Positions 34,940 through 45,060 are shown, numbered from the stretch's first letter. The stretch: DNA of 64,000 nt from Chamaesiphon sp. 336R_metabinner_41 (GCA_025359915.1 JANYDE010000077.1:1-64000), one strand, 5' to 3'. Notes: generated from the sequence alone by a model not told the origin. Numbers and translations: made by a program.

Positions 34940-36877
34940 ATGAGCAATATCCGCCGGAAGAAGTCAGGGAAAGTTGGTCGAAACGATCGATTCTCATTTG
35001 GAGCAGCGGGAAATCAATCGATCGGACGCAGATCTCCAGATCGCGATCTGCTCAAACGAAGACTGACGATAATCCTGATGGCATTGGGTTTTGGTGCGTT
35101 GGGGCTAGTGGTAAGATTGGTGTGGTTGCAGGTTATTGATGCACCTAACTTGCAGCAGAAAGTACAAGATCAACAGACTGTCACTATTCGTCCTGTTGTC
35201 CCTCGACGGACGATTGTAGATCGATCTAATAATCAAATTGCGATCGACAGACCCAGCTATACTTTCTATGCACATCCATCATTATTCAGCGAAGTTATCT
35301 TTGACAAAGGGAAATCAAAAAAAGGTACTAAAGTCAAGATTTCGCCTGCAGATATGGCGCAAAGACTAGCACCAATTTTAGAACGCGACCCCCAAGAATT
35401 GCAGGTCAAATTTCAACAACGGCAGACAGGAGTGCTCCTGGGTACGGGCTTAGGTGAAGACATTAAAAATCGGATTAGAGCCTTGAAACTGGATGGTTTG
35501 GATCTCACCCAGGGAGAACTAGATTACACGCGGTTCTATCCTCAAAATGAAATGCTGGCAGAGGTTTTGGGGTATCTGGATTGGGAGCACAAACCCCAGG
35601 CAGGAATCGAACGCAGCCAGTCGGCAATCTTGGAGCGGAAAGTGAGTCAGTATCCGCTCACCAAAGAAGCTAGTGGGGACATTTTACCCGATCGAGTCAC
35701 CGCCGATTTTTTGCATACTGATGATTTGAAGTTGCGTCTGAGCGTAGATCTTCGGCTCCAACGAGCGGCGAGAACAGCCCTGCGCCAGCAGATGCAGACA
35801 TGGAGTGCTAAACGGGGTACGGTAATTGTGATGGATGCCGATACGGGAGCTTTACGCTCGATGGTTGTCGAGCCTACCTACGATCCGAATAATTATTCCA
35901 GAGATGTGGAGAATTATGGCAAAATTGTCGGCAAGGCTCGGCAAACAAGCTTGCTCCAAAACTGGGCCGTGTCTGAGCCATCGGAGACAGGATCGACTTT
36001 CAAGCCGATTAACATCGCAATCGCGTTGGAAAATGACGTAATTACACCAAAGACCATTATTAACGATCCAGGTTTGATCGTTATTTACCCTGGCACTCCA
36101 CCGATTCGCAATTCCCATCTAGAAAAAAACGGCGATATTGATATTGCCACAGTACTGCAAGTTTCCAGCAATGTAGCGATGGTCAAAATCATTCAAAAGC
36201 TGAATCCAAATGTTTACTATAATTGGCTACAACGGATTGGGCTAGGTCAAAAATATGGAATTGATTTACCTGCCGAAGGTCAAGGTAAAATTCATAGTCG
36301 GCGTGAATTTTTATCATCCAAATTTTATGCGGCAAATACTGCTTTTGGACAAGGATTTACACTGACACCGATGCAACTTGTCACCCTAACTGGAAGTATT
36401 GCCAATGGGGGTAAACTAGTTACACCGCATGTCGTTGAAGGTCTATTTGATAGCGAGGGCGTGCGCAAAGATAAACCGACGGTACCAGAACCAGTGCAGA
36501 TTTTTTCACCCAAGAATGCTCAGGCGGTATTGGAGATGATGGAAACTGTTGTCACCAATAAAAGAGGTTCGGGGAAAACTGCCCAAATTCCTGGTTATCG
36601 GATTGCCGGAAAAACTGGAACCGCCCAACAAGTTGTCAATGGTGGGTATAAAGATGACAATCAAAAAATTACCAGCTTTGTCGGTATTTTACCTGTAGAT
36701 GGTAAGCATCGTTATGTCGTTTTTGCGGCACTAGATCGACCAAAAGGAGGCAAAACTGCGCTAGGTAGTACTGTGGCCGCTCCAGTTGTCAAGACAGTGA
36801 TGGAATCATTAATCTCGATCGAAGGTATTCCACCGAGCGATCCTAGTCAAGTCGGTAAGGAAGCAAAAATTAAGTAA
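34940..36877 (+). CDS. ftsI: class B penicillin-binding protein (FtsI / PBP2-type transpeptidase)
   Basis: The 645-residue protein has a basic head and one transmembrane helix (about 49-68, ILMALGFGALGLVVRLVW). The class B dimerisation domain (RRTIVDRSNNQIAIDRPSYTFYA) follows, then a transpeptidase domain with active-site STFK (about 353-356), SSN (about 410) and KTG (about 560, IAGKTGTAQQ). It cross-links septal or lateral peptidoglycan as partner of an FtsW/RodA protein. The ATG start has no clear Shine-Dalgarno. The stop codon is the first TAA of a heptamer array. Confidence 0.92.
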   Translation: MSNIRRKKSGKVGRNDRFSFGAAGNQSIGRRSPDRDLLKRRLTIILMALGFGALGLVVRLVWLQVIDAPNLQQKVQDQQTVTIRPVVPRRTIVDRSNNQIAIDRPSYTFYAHPSLFSEVIFDKGKSKKGTKVKISPADMAQRLAPILERDPQELQVKFQQRQTGVLLGTGLGEDIKNRIRALKLDGLDLTQGELDYTRFYPQNEMLAEVLGYLDWEHKPQAGIERSQSAILERKVSQYPLTKEASGDILPDRVTADFLHTDDLKLRLSVDLRLQRAARTALRQQMQTWSAKRGTVIVMDADTGALRSMVVEPTYDPNNYSRDVENYGKIVGKARQTSLLQNWAVSEPSETGSTFKPINIAIALENDVITPKTIINDPGLIVIYPGTPPIRNSHLEKNGDIDIATVLQVSSNVAMVKIIQKLNPNVYYNWLQRIGLGQKYGIDLPAEGQGKIHSRREFLSSKFYAANTAFGQGFTLTPMQLVTLTGSIANGGKLVTPHVVEGLFDSEGVRKDKPTVPEPVQIFSPKNAQAVLEMMETVVTNKRGSGKTAQIPGYRIAGKTGTAQQVVNGGYKDDNQKITSFVGILPVDGKHRYVVFAALDRPKGGKTALGSTVAAPVVKTVMESLISIEGIPPSDPSQVGKEAKIK

Positions 36878-36933
36878 TAAGTAATAAGTAATAAGTAATA
36901 AGTAATAAGTAATAAGTAATAAGTAATAAGTAG
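36871..36933. repeat. heptanucleotide tandem repeat (AGTAATA x8)
   Basis: About eight near-perfect copies of agtaata begin in the last codons of the PBP gene and end in agtagtagagtgggc. The PBP stop codon at 36,875-36,877 lies within the first unit, so the protein end depends on the array. Confidence 0.9.
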
Positions 36934-37040
36934 TAGAGTGGGCACTGCCCACCAGCTAGGTTTTAGGCAATTTCTAATTAATAAATATTTGTACATATCT
37001 ACTTATTAAACGGTGGTTAATACAGAAAAGCGAGGTCAAA

Positions 37041-37082
37041 TCAATTCTCAATTCTCAATTCTCAATTCTCAATTCTCAATTA
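37041..37082. repeat. heptanucleotide tandem repeat (TCAATTC x5 plus one variant)
   Basis: Five perfect copies of tcaattc and a sixth ending in A lie exactly where the start of cobD should be. The cobD frame reads through the array as SILNSQF-type repeats. A change of one unit shifts the frame by one base. Confidence 0.93.
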
Positions 37083-37085
37083 TTC

Positions 37086-38033
37086 ATTGCTGCTTACATC
37101 GACTACCTAATTGGTGATCCGTGGGGATGGCTGCATCCGGTGCAGGTGATGGGATGGGGCATCGATTGGTTTACGAAGATCGCGCTCAAATATTGTCAGC
37201 AATCTTACTCGCGGCGGATGGCGGGGGTGGTGTTATTTTGGGGAACGATTTTGAGTGTGGCGGGAGTGAGTTGGTTGACAATTTATGTCTGTGAGTCGGT
37301 GCATCCTGGGTTGAGTATTGTAGTTCAATCGATCTCCTTGGCAAGTTGTTTCGCGGGGAGAAGTTTGCGCCGAGCTGCTGAGGATGTACTTGCAGCAATC
37401 GATCCTGAGGATCTGAGTTTAGCTCGATCGAAATTGAGTATGTATGTGGGGCGAGATACTGATAATCTGACTATTGCTGAGATCGATCGAGCTATTCTAG
37501 AGACGGTGACTGAAAATGCGATCGATGGGGTCATGGCTCCACTATTTTATGCGATCGTTGGTCTATTTGTGCCCACTGTGGGGGCTGTACCCCTCGCAAT
37601 GGCGTATAAGGCGGCTAGTACTCTAGATTCGATGGTCGGCTATCGACGTGAGCCATACACCGATATTGGCTGGTTTAGTGCGAAGTCTGAAGATCTCCTG
37701 ACTTGGCTACCCTGTCGGCTGACAGTTCTGACATTGAGTCTGATTTCAGGTAAACCTGTGACAGTTTGGCGGCTATGCTTACGAGATGCCAACCAAGATC
37801 CCAGTCCCAATTCTGGCTGGAGTGAATGTGCCTATGCCGCGGCATTGGGGGTACAAGTTGGCGGCATAAATTATTATCGGGGAGAAGTACAATCAAAGCC
37901 ACTATTGGGCGACAATCTCCAACCGATTACAGCGGATATTATTCAGCAAGCTCTAAAGTTGACTCGTTATAGCTTTATATTGTGGTTAGGACTACTAGCG
38001 ATCTCTGCTACACTTTGCACCGTCATAATTTGA
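37086..38033 (+). CDS. cobD: adenosylcobinamide-phosphate synthase CobD/CbiB, start codon unclear
   Basis: The family N-terminus IAAYIDYLIGDPWGWLHPVQ begins at 37,086 (ATT), and the rest (RRAAEDVLAAIDPEDLSLAR, VTENAIDGVMAPLFYA, GWFSAKSEDLLTWLP) matches this membrane enzyme of normal length (about 315 aa). CobD joins aminopropanol phosphate to cobyric acid in B12 synthesis. Within the open frame back to the stop at 36,975 there is no ATG, GTG or TTG before GTG 37,140, and that start would lose the GDP motif. Either a non-canonical start is used or the gene is disabled by the heptamer array. Confidence 0.85.
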   Translation: MAAYIDYLIGDPWGWLHPVQVMGWGIDWFTKIALKYCQQSYSRRMAGVVLFWGTILSVAGVSWLTIYVCESVHPGLSIVVQSISLASCFAGRSLRRAAEDVLAAIDPEDLSLARSKLSMYVGRDTDNLTIAEIDRAILETVTENAIDGVMAPLFYAIVGLFVPTVGAVPLAMAYKAASTLDSMVGYRREPYTDIGWFSAKSEDLLTWLPCRLTVLTLSLISGKPVTVWRLCLRDANQDPSPNSGWSECAYAAALGVQVGGINYYRGEVQSKPLLGDNLQPITADIIQQALKLTRYSFILWLGLLAISATLCTVII

Positions 38034-38067
38034 GGTCAGGGTTTAGGCTTTAAGGAAAATGCTTCCC

Positions 38068-38120
38068 ATCTCCCCGTCCCCCCGTCCCCCCATCTCCCCA
38101 TCTCCCCCACTCCCCCCTCC
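38068..38120. repeat. C-rich heptamer-like array at the start of the M16 peptidase gene
   Basis: Degenerate copies of tctcccc/gtccccc fill the 60 bp between an upstream ATG (38,059) and the family start ATG (38,122). The upstream ATG is in frame and would add MLPISPSPRPPISPSPPLPPP, a translation of the array. Confidence 0.8.
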
Positions 38121-38121
38121 C

Positions 38122-39390
38122 ATGACTAGTCAACTCAATCGCCCCACAGTTCAAACATTACCGAATGGATTGACGATTATTGCCGAACAGATGCCTGTGG
38201 AGGCTGTAAATCTGAATATCTATCTCAATGTTGGTTCCTTCCTGGAAACTGATGCAATCAATGGGATGGCGCATTTCCTCGAACATATGGTATTCAAAGG
38301 GACATCCAGATTGGCTGCGGGAGAATTTGAGCGGCGAATAGAAGAACGTGGTGCGGTGACAAATGCGGCGACGAGTCAGGATTATACTCACTATTACATC
38401 ACTACCGCACCCAAAGATTTTGCGGCTCTCGCTCCACTCCAGATTGATGTTGTCACCAATCCACGTATTCCTGATGATGACTTTGCCAGAGAGAAATTAG
38501 TAGTCCTAGAAGAAATCCGGCGATCGAATGATAACTCCTCCCGTCGGATCTATCAACAGGCGATCGAGGTCGCATTTGCCAAGCTACCATATCGGCGACC
38601 AGTTTTAGGGCCAGAAGCCGTGATTGAGGGCGTTACACCGCAACAGATGCGTTATTTTCATGCGACTCATTACCAACCGACAGCGATGACAGCGGTAGCT
38701 GTTGGGAATCTACCTGTCGAGGAATTGATTAATATCGTTGCTGATGGTTTTGCCGCTCAAAGCGGTAGCAATCCTACGCTGGAATTTGTGGGTAAAAAAT
38801 CTCATCCAGCTCCCGAAGCTGCCTTTACACAAGTAGTCCGTCAAGAACATATCGATCCGAGTCTCCAACAGGCAAGATTGATCATGGTGTGGCGGGTTCC
38901 TGGCTTGATGGATTTGTCCGAAACTTATCCGCTGGATATCCTCGCGGCAATCCTGGCATCGGGACGTACATCCCGCTTGGTCAAAGAATTGCGAGAAGCA
39001 CGCCAACTAGTAAATAATATTAGCGTCAGCAATATGAGTAATCGGGTGCAGGGATTATTTTATCTCAGTGCTCAGTTACCCACAGAACATCTTGCCGAAG
39101 TCGAAAAAATTATTACCGAGCATATTTTCCAGATCCAAAACACCTTAGCGACTGAAGCCGAAATTTCTCGAATCCGTCGTCAAGTTGCCAATCGGTATAT
39201 ATTCGGACTGGAAACACCGAGCGATCGAGCAGATCTTTACGGTTATTATCAATCTGTAGTCGGAGATCTGACTCCAGCCTTAGATTATCCCCAACAAATC
39301 CAAGCTCTGGATGCCAAAACAGTTCAACTTGCTGCTTGCAAATACCTATCACCGAATGCCTATGGAGTGGTGACAGTCAAGCCAGCTTAA
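38122..39390 (+). CDS. M16-family zinc metallopeptidase (processing-peptidase-like)
   Basis: From ATG at 38,122 the protein has 422 residues and begins with the family head LNRPTVQTLPNGLTIIAEQM. The inverted zinc motif HFLEHMVFKG (HxxEH) is followed by the distant glutamate segment (about residues 115-140, VVLEEIRRSNDN). This is the active half of a beta-MPP-like protease that degrades peptides. The in-frame ATG at 38,059 follows AAGGA very closely and would add a proline-rich repeat-derived tail; the choice is open. Confidence 0.88.
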   Translation: MTSQLNRPTVQTLPNGLTIIAEQMPVEAVNLNIYLNVGSFLETDAINGMAHFLEHMVFKGTSRLAAGEFERRIEERGAVTNAATSQDYTHYYITTAPKDFAALAPLQIDVVTNPRIPDDDFAREKLVVLEEIRRSNDNSSRRIYQQAIEVAFAKLPYRRPVLGPEAVIEGVTPQQMRYFHATHYQPTAMTAVAVGNLPVEELINIVADGFAAQSGSNPTLEFVGKKSHPAPEAAFTQVVRQEHIDPSLQQARLIMVWRVPGLMDLSETYPLDILAAILASGRTSRLVKELREARQLVNNISVSNMSNRVQGLFYLSAQLPTEHLAEVEKIITEHIFQIQNTLATEAEISRIRRQVANRYIFGLETPSDRADLYGYYQSVVGDLTPALDYPQQIQALDAKTVQLAACKYLSPNAYGVVTVKPA

Positions 39391-39461
39391 ATAGTTGATA
39401 GTTTGTAGAATCTGTAGGTTGGATTGCCAATCTGAAGGGGTGCTTGTCACCCCTAGAACGT

Positions 39462-39484
39462 TTTTCCACAGTGGATTTTCCACA
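39462..39484 (+). promoter_or_regulatory. two DnaA-box-like TTTTCCACA sites
   Basis: TTTTCCACA occurs at 39,462-39,470 and again at 39,476-39,484, in the same direction, 14 bp apart. This is the form of DnaA box reported for cyanobacteria. No dnaA or dnaN is nearby, so these may be titration or regulatory sites. Confidence 0.5.
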
Positions 39485-39564
39485 GTTGGATGAAGATTGA
39501 AAAGAAGCGAAAAGATGACATGATTAAAAACTGCCTTTCATATCATCATATCTCAGATCGAAAT

Positions 39565-39606
39565 GTAGCAGATCGTACCAAATTAAACTAAGAATTCTGG
39601 TATAAG
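39565..39606 (+). promoter_or_regulatory. NtcA-activated promoter of glsF
   Basis: GTAgcagatcgTAC (39,565-39,578) is a perfect GTA-N8-TAC NtcA box. It is followed after 22 bp by TATAAG (39,601-39,606), the spacing of class II NtcA-activated promoters in cyanobacteria. A start near 39,613 gives a leader of about 160 nt. The gene regulated, glutamate synthase, is a fitting nitrogen-control target. Confidence 0.72.
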
Positions 39607-39696
39607 CATAGATCCACATTGTTGTCAATTTCGATCGACAACAAATTTACAATATCCCTACCAAACCCTGAGGAAATAGCGATAAAATCTAACTAG

Positions 39697-39724
39697 ATTA
39701 CCTCCGGTAGGCTACGCCAACGAT
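39697..39724. repeat. 28-bp dispersed repeat in the glsF leader
   Basis: attacctccggtaggctacg... (28 nt) occurs in exact reverse complement at 48,196-48,223, where it splits an XRE regulator gene. The core ggctacgccaac recurs at 48,410 and, inverted, at 11,470. Confidence 0.85.
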
Positions 39725-39771
39725 TCCAGCTCCTCGCATCCACAATTAATCACTCACAAGATCGCTCGCAC

Positions 39772-42700
39772 ATGAACAATTCTACTCCTTCGACTATTTC
39801 TAACCAAGAACCATATTTCGGCCCGCGTTGGTTGGTGGAGGAGCGGGATGCTTGTGGTGTGGGTTTTATTGCTTGTCCAGCGGGGGATGTTAGTCATAAG
39901 TTGATCGAGCAAACGCTAACTGCGCTGACTTGCATGGAGCATCGCGGTGGTTGTAGTGCCGATCGAGATTCTGGCGATGGTGCGGGGATTCTGACGCAGA
40001 TTCCGTGGACTTTATTTGATGCTTTGACATCAGGATTAGATCGATCGAATCTAGCAGTTGGAATGTTATTATTGCCCCAAGATGCGGCTAAACGTGCGCT
40101 GGCGAAGGGAATTATCGCGGACGTTGTTAGCAAGGAGCAGTGTCAATTAATTGGTTGGCGAGAAGTACCTGTCAAGCCGGAGACTTTGGGTGTTCAGGCG
40201 CGAGAAAATCAACCTTATATCGAGCAGTTAGTAATTGCGGGAACTGAGACTGGAGATGAGTTAGAGCGTCAGTTGTATATGGTGCGCCGCAAGATTGTCA
40301 AGGCGTTGCAAGCTGAGGGTTCAGTGAAGCCTGGGGATGATTTTTATATTTGCTCCCTGTCTAGCCGGACAATCGTCTACAAGGGCATGGTAAGATCGGC
40401 TGTATTGGGTGAGTTTTATAGTGATTTAACTAATCCTGAATTTACAGCAGCATTTGCAGTTTATCACCGCCGATTTAGCACGAATACTTTACCAAAATGG
40501 CCATTGGCACAACCGATGCGGGTGCTGGGACATAATGGCGAGATTAATACGCTCTTAGGTAATATCAATGGGATGACGGCGCGGGAAAGCGATCTCAATC
40601 ATCCGCTGTGGAATGACAGGTTAAGAGAATTACAGCCGATTCTGAATCTGGATAATAGTGATTCAGGGACGTTGGATAATGTCTTAGAATTGATTGTGCG
40701 TTCGGGGCGGAGTCCGATCGAAGGCTTGATGATTATGGTACCAGAAGCGTACAAGAATCAGCCGGAATTAGAGAATTATCCTGAGATTACGGATTTTTAC
40801 GAGTATTATTCGGGCTTGCAAGAAGCTTGGGATGGGCCAGCATTACTGGCTTTCTCTGATGGTAAGGTAGTGGGAGCGTCACTCGATCGGAATGGTTTGC
40901 GGCCAGCGCGGTATTGTATTACTAAGGATGGTTATCTCTATGTCGGCTCTGAAGCTGGGGTGGTGGATTTACCTGTAGATCAGATCGTCGAAAAAGGTCG
41001 GCTCGGCCCTGGCGAAACGATCGTGGTAGATTTAGAGACTAAGGAAATTCTCCACAATTGGGAAGTTAAAGAGCGCATCGCCAAAGCGCATCCCTATGGT
41101 GCGTGGTTAAAAGAACATCGTCAAACGCTATCGGTACAAACGTTTGAAGCTAGTTGTCGGTGGGAATCACCCAGCTTGCTCAATCAGCAGACGGCGTTTG
41201 GTTATACCGAAGAAGATGTATTGATGATCGTCAATGACATGGCGGAAAATGGCAAGGAGCCAACTTTCTGCATGGGCGATGATATTCCATTGGCGGTGTT
41301 GTCGGAGAAGGCGCACCCCATCTATGACTATTTTAAACAACGCTTCGCCCAAGTAACTAATCCAGCGATCGATCCGTTGCGCGAAAAATTGGTAATGTCC
41401 CTGGATGTTAGTCTGGGACGCAAGGGGAATTTACTCGAAGTCAAACCCGAATTTGCGGGGATGTTGAAATTAAATAGTCCCGTCTTAAATGAAGCGGAAT
41501 TGGAAATAATTAAAGCTTCCTCCCTCGGAGCTGAATTTATCTCGACGCTCTATCCCGTCGATAATGGTGTCGGTGGCTTGAAATTAGCGATCGATAAATT
41601 ATGCGCCGCCGCCCTCGCCGCCGTCAATACAGGTAAACAAATTATCGTCCTCAGCGATTGGCAATCTGGCGGTTTAACTGACGAAATTACTTACGTTCCA
41701 CCCCTCGTTGCTGTTGGCGCGGTACATCATTATCTTACCGCCCAAGGCTTACGCGCGCGGGTGTCGATCGTTGTTGATACCGCTCAATGTTGGAGTACCC
41801 ACCATTTCGCCTGTCTGATTGGCTTCGGCGCATCCGCTGTCTGTCCGTATCTCGCTTGGGAATCCGTGCGGAGTTGGTGGTGTGGCTCCAAAACTCAAGC
41901 CGCAATCGGACGCGGCGAACTGGAGATTTCGATCGACAAAGCCCAGGCTAATTACCGCAAAGCGATCGAAGATGGATTACTCAAAATCCTCTCAAAAATG
42001 GGGATCTCTCTCTTAACATCCTATCAGGGAGCGCAAATCTTTGAAGCGATCGGCATCGGGCGCGAAGTCCTCGATATCGCTTTCAAAGGCACCACCTCCC
42101 GCATCGGCGGTTTGACGATGGCGGATGTGGCGCAGGAAACCATGACTTTCCACCACAAAGCCTTCCCCAAAGAATTGAAGAAACTCGAAAACCTCGGCTT
42201 CTTCAACTACCGCCCCAGTGGTGAATACCACATGAATAGCCCCCAATTGGCGAAAGCTCTGCACAAAGCGGTGGATGCCTACCCCAACCAAGCGGGTTAT
42301 GACCACTATGAAACCTACAAAAAATATCTCCAGGAACGCCCCGTCACGGCTCTGCGCGACCTGTTAGACTTCAAATCCGATCAAAACTCCATTTCCCTCG
42401 ACGAAGTAGAGTCTGTGACCGATATCGTCAAACGCTTCTGCACGGGTGGGATGTCCCTCGGCGCACTCTCCCGCGAAGCCCATGAAGTCCTCGCCATCGC
42501 GATGAACCGAATTGGCGCAAAATCCAATAGCGGCGAAGGCGGCGAAGATCCCGTCCGCTATAAAACGATCGATGATGCCGTCGAAGGTAAATCCGCGATC
42601 CTCCCCCATCTCAAAGGCTTACGCAATGGCGATACTGCTAAAAGCTCGATCGTCCAAATCGCATCGGGACGGTTTGGAGTCACCCCGCAATTCTTGATGA

Positions 42701-44367
42701 ACGGCAAACAAATCGAGATCAAACTCGCTCAGGGAGCTAAACCAGGCGAAGGCGGGCAATTGCCAGGGCCAAAAGTCAGCCAGTATATCGCCATGCTCCG
42801 CCGCTCCAAACCAGGCGTAATGCTGATTTCACCCCCACCGCACCATGATATCTACTCGATCGAAGATCTAGAGCAACTAATCCACGATCTCCACCAAATC
42901 AACCCCAAAGCCTCTGTCTCCGTCAAACTAGTCGCCGAAATCGGCATCGGTACGATCGCCGCTGGAGTCGCCAAAGCCAACGCCGACATCATCCAAATCT
43001 CTGGACACGACGGCGGTACCGGAGCATCCCCCCTCTCCAGCATCAAACACGCAGGCACCCCGTGGGAACTAGGTTTAACCGAAGTTCACCGCGTCTTGAT
43101 GGATAATAAACTCCGCGATCGAGTCCTGCTCCGCGTCGATGGTGGCTTAAAATCTGGTTGGGATATCATCATCGCCGCCCTGATGGGTGCCGAAGAATAT
43201 GGGTTCGGATCGATCGCAATGATCGCCGAAGGCTGCATCATGGCGCGAGTCTGCCACACCAATAAATGCCCCGTCGGCGTAGCCTCCCAGCGCGAAGATC
43301 TCCGCGCCCGTTTCCCAGGCATTCCCGAACAAGTCGTCAACTTCTTCCTGTTTATTGCCGAAGAAGTCCGCAGCATTTTGGCTCGTCTCGGTTACAAGTC
43401 CCTCAACGAATTAATCGGACGTGCCGACTTATTCACCCTCCGCCCCGAAGCCAAATTAACCAAGGTTGCGGGAATTAACCTCGACTGTCTGACACAATTA
43501 CCGGACACTAAACTCGATCGATCATTCTTAATTCACGGCGATATCCATGCCAACGGACACGTATTAGATAATGAGATTCTATCAGATGTAGATGTGCGAG
43601 ATGCGATCGACAATCAAGGCGTAGCGACTAAATCATATAACGTCGTAAATACCGATCGATCTGTAGGTGCCCGCATCTCCGGTGCAATTGCCCTCAAATA
43701 CGGCGACAGCGCATTTGAAGGACAACTCACCCTCAACTTCGAGGGAGCCGCAGGGCAAAGCTTCGGAGCATTCAACCACGAAGGAGTCAGCCTGATCCTC
43801 ACAGGCGAAAGCAACGACTACGTAGGCAAAGGCATCAACGGCGGCGAAATCGTGATCAAACCCTATACAGGCACGATCTTCGACACCAGCCGCAACGTAA
43901 TCATCGGCAACACCTGCCTCTACGGAGCCACAGGCGGCTACCTCTATGCCAACGGACGCGCAGGCGAACGATTTGCCGTCCGCAACTCTCGCGCCACAGC
44001 CGTAGTCGAAGGTACAGGCGACCACTGTTGCGAATACATGACAGGTGGTGTCGTAGTAGTCCTCGGACAAGTCGGGCGCAACGTCGGCGCAGGGATGACA
44101 GGTGGTTTGGGTTATTTCCTCGATGAGGACGACACCTTCATCGCTAAAATCAATCCCGAAATCGTCAAATGGCAACGGGTACAAACAGCCGCAGGTGAAC
44201 AGCAATTGAAGGAGTTAATTGCAGCGCATGGTGCGAAAACGGGCAGTCAGAAGGCGCAAGAAATCTTGAGTCGCTGGACGGAATATCTGCCTAAGTTCTG
44301 GCAGTTGGTTCCTCCTTCGGAGGCGGAAACGCCCGAAGCCAGTGCGAAACAGGCTGTGAGTGCTTAG
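39772..44367 (+). CDS. glsF: ferredoxin-dependent glutamate synthase (GOGAT)
   Basis: The 1531-residue enzyme starts with a short propeptide, with the catalytic Cys28 of the glutaminase domain in RDACGVGF. The central domain, FMN-binding domain ([28 protein letters not shown]) and [3Fe-4S] cysteines [12 protein letters not shown] (about residues 1160) follow, then the GXGXG beta-helix. It converts glutamine plus 2-oxoglutarate into two glutamates with reduced ferredoxin, the main ammonium-assimilation step with GS. The length and lack of a GltD gene favour the ferredoxin type over NADPH-GOGAT. Confidence 0.95.
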   Translation: MNNSTPSTISNQEPYFGPRWLVEERDACGVGFIACPAGDVSHKLIEQTLTALTCMEHRGGCSADRDSGDGAGILTQIPWTLFDALTSGLDRSNLAVGMLLLPQDAAKRALAKGIIADVVSKEQCQLIGWREVPVKPETLGVQARENQPYIEQLVIAGTETGDELERQLYMVRRKIVKALQAEGSVKPGDDFYICSLSSRTIVYKGMVRSAVLGEFYSDLTNPEFTAAFAVYHRRFSTNTLPKWPLAQPMRVLGHNGEINTLLGNINGMTARESDLNHPLWNDRLRELQPILNLDNSDSGTLDNVLELIVRSGRSPIEGLMIMVPEAYKNQPELENYPEITDFYEYYSGLQEAWDGPALLAFSDGKVVGASLDRNGLRPARYCITKDGYLYVGSEAGVVDLPVDQIVEKGRLGPGETIVVDLETKEILHNWEVKERIAKAHPYGAWLKEHRQTLSVQTFEASCRWESPSLLNQQTAFGYTEEDVLMIVNDMAENGKEPTFCMGDDIPLAVLSEKAHPIYDYFKQRFAQVTNPAIDPLREKLVMSLDVSLGRKGNLLEVKPEFAGMLKLNSPVLNEAELEIIKASSLGAEFISTLYPVDNGVGGLKLAIDKLCAAALAAVNTGKQIIVLSDWQSGGLTDEITYVPPLVAVGAVHHYLTAQGLRARVSIVVDTAQCWSTHHFACLIGFGASAVCPYLAWESVRSWWCGSKTQAAIGRGELEISIDKAQANYRKAIEDGLLKILSKMGISLLTSYQGAQIFEAIGIGREVLDIAFKGTTSRIGGLTMADVAQETMTFHHKAFPKELKKLENLGFFNYRPSGEYHMNSPQLAKALHKAVDAYPNQAGYDHYETYKKYLQERPVTALRDLLDFKSDQNSISLDEVESVTDIVKRFCTGGMSLGALSREAHEVLAIAMNRIGAKSNSGEGGEDPVRYKTIDDAVEGKSAILPHLKGLRNGDTAKSSIVQIASGRFGVTPQFLMNGKQIEIKLAQGAKPGEGGQLPGPKVSQYIAMLRRSKPGVMLISPPPHHDIYSIEDLEQLIHDLHQINPKASVSVKLVAEIGIGTIAAGVAKANADIIQISGHDGGTGASPLSSIKHAGTPWELGLTEVHRVLMDNKLRDRVLLRVDGGLKSGWDIIIAALMGAEEYGFGSIAMIAEGCIMARVCHTNKCPVGVASQREDLRARFPGIPEQVVNFFLFIAEEVRSILARLGYKSLNELIGRADLFTLRPEAKLTKVAGINLDCLTQLPDTKLDRSFLIHGDIHANGHVLDNEILSDVDVRDAIDNQGVATKSYNVVNTDRSVGARISGAIALKYGDSAFEGQLTLNFEGAAGQSFGAFNHEGVSLILTGESNDYVGKGINGGEIVIKPYTGTIFDTSRNVIIGNTCLYGATGGYLYANGRAGERFAVRNSRATAVVEGTGDHCCEYMTGGVVVVLGQVGRNVGAGMTGGLGYFLDEDDTFIAKINPEIVKWQRVQTAAGEQQLKELIAAHGAKTGSQKAQEILSRWTEYLPKFWQLVPPSEAETPEASAKQAVSA

Positions 44368-44566
44368 GAATGAGATAAGGTGGGGTCAATACAGCCAGCG
44401 GTTGAAACCGCCGCTGGTGTTGCAAAGTCCGCCTACGCGGACTAAAACTAGCACAAATCATTTAGCCGAAACGTATTGAGGGTGGAGTAATTCACCCTAC
44501 CCTTCAATGTCTTAAACTGGCTAGGCTACAATAGGGAGAGAACGATCGGCGAGTACCAAAAATTTT

Positions 44567-44836
44567 ATGGGAACTATCACTATTGAGTTAAAACTCGATG
44601 TCCAACCGCAACAACTGCTTCAACAAGCGGCAGCTAATTGGGGATTTACACTTCAAGAATATTTGCAGGAATTGGCTCTCAATTCGATCGATGAAGGAAC
44701 ACCAACACGCGAAAAGATTGAATTAGATGCCAATGATGCCCAATTGTTAAATAGTTATCTTAACAATCCTCCTGTCGCCAATCCCGCGCTGCAAAGATCG
44801 ATCGTCGAGCATCAACAAAAATATGGTCAATGGTAG
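44567..44836 (+). CDS. DUF1778/TacA-like antitoxin
   Basis: This 89-residue protein has a ribbon-helix-helix-like N-terminus (IELKLDVQPQQLLQQAAANWGFTLQEYLQ). The C-terminal toxin-binding segment resembles TacA antitoxins (LDANDAQLLNSYLNNPPVANPALQRSI, about 53-80). TacA binds and neutralises a GNAT toxin and represses its own promoter. A TACAAT -10 lies about 38 bp upstream. Its last codons overlap the start of the next gene, a standard toxin-antitoxin layout. Confidence 0.75.
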   Translation: MGTITIELKLDVQPQQLLQQAAANWGFTLQEYLQELALNSIDEGTPTREKIELDANDAQLLNSYLNNPPVANPALQRSIVEHQQKYGQW

Positions 44837-45060
44837 ATAAGTGGACATTTCGTGCTTTAGATAAATCGCTTGACCGACAGAGTTTTGATTGTGGAGTTGT
44901 CGAACTAAATGACTATCTCCATCGATATGCTAGTCAAAACCACCGTAAGGGAATTGCCACAACATTTGTCGCGTTGGCTAATGCTGACGATCGCCAGATA
45001 GCAGGCTATTATTTGGAAGTTTGCCAATATCGATATATGGTTGTGAATTTGAAGAAATAG
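44830..45060 (+). pseudogene. GNAT-type toxin (TacT-like), truncated
   Basis: The ATG overlaps the end of the antitoxin gene by seven bases. The head WTFRALDKSLDRQSFDCGVVELNDYLHRYASQNHRKG and TTFVALANADDRQIAGYYLE match TacT-like acetyltransferase toxins, which are about 160 residues. Here the frame ends after 76 residues in unrelated text, so the acetyl-CoA loop (RxGxG/A) and catalytic tyrosine are missing. From about 45,018 another frame (to a stop at 45,176) reads GCEFEEIDGKKFLAINDIFGG, apparently the tail of a different protein. Confidence 0.75.

Larger units (their letters stand above)
39391..39771. promoter_or_regulatory. regulatory region upstream of glutamate synthase
   Basis: This 381-bp spacer holds two TTTTCCACA words (39,462-39,484), an NtcA-type promoter (39,565-39,606) and a 28-bp dispersed repeat in the presumed leader (39,697-39,724). 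No ORF is supported. The rest is A/T-rich. Confidence 0.7.

Noticed and set aside
36871-37082. Possible CRISPR array
   Set aside because: The units are 7 bp, directly tandem and without spacers; they are STRR-type repeats, and no cas gene is present.
39462-39484. Chromosome origin of replication
   Set aside because: Only two boxes and no dnaA/dnaN neighbourhood; not enough for an origin call.
43633-44205. 190-aa minus-strand ORF within glutamate synthase
   Set aside because: It is a mirror of the conserved GOGAT beta-helix, has a valine/alanine-biased composition and no ribosome site.
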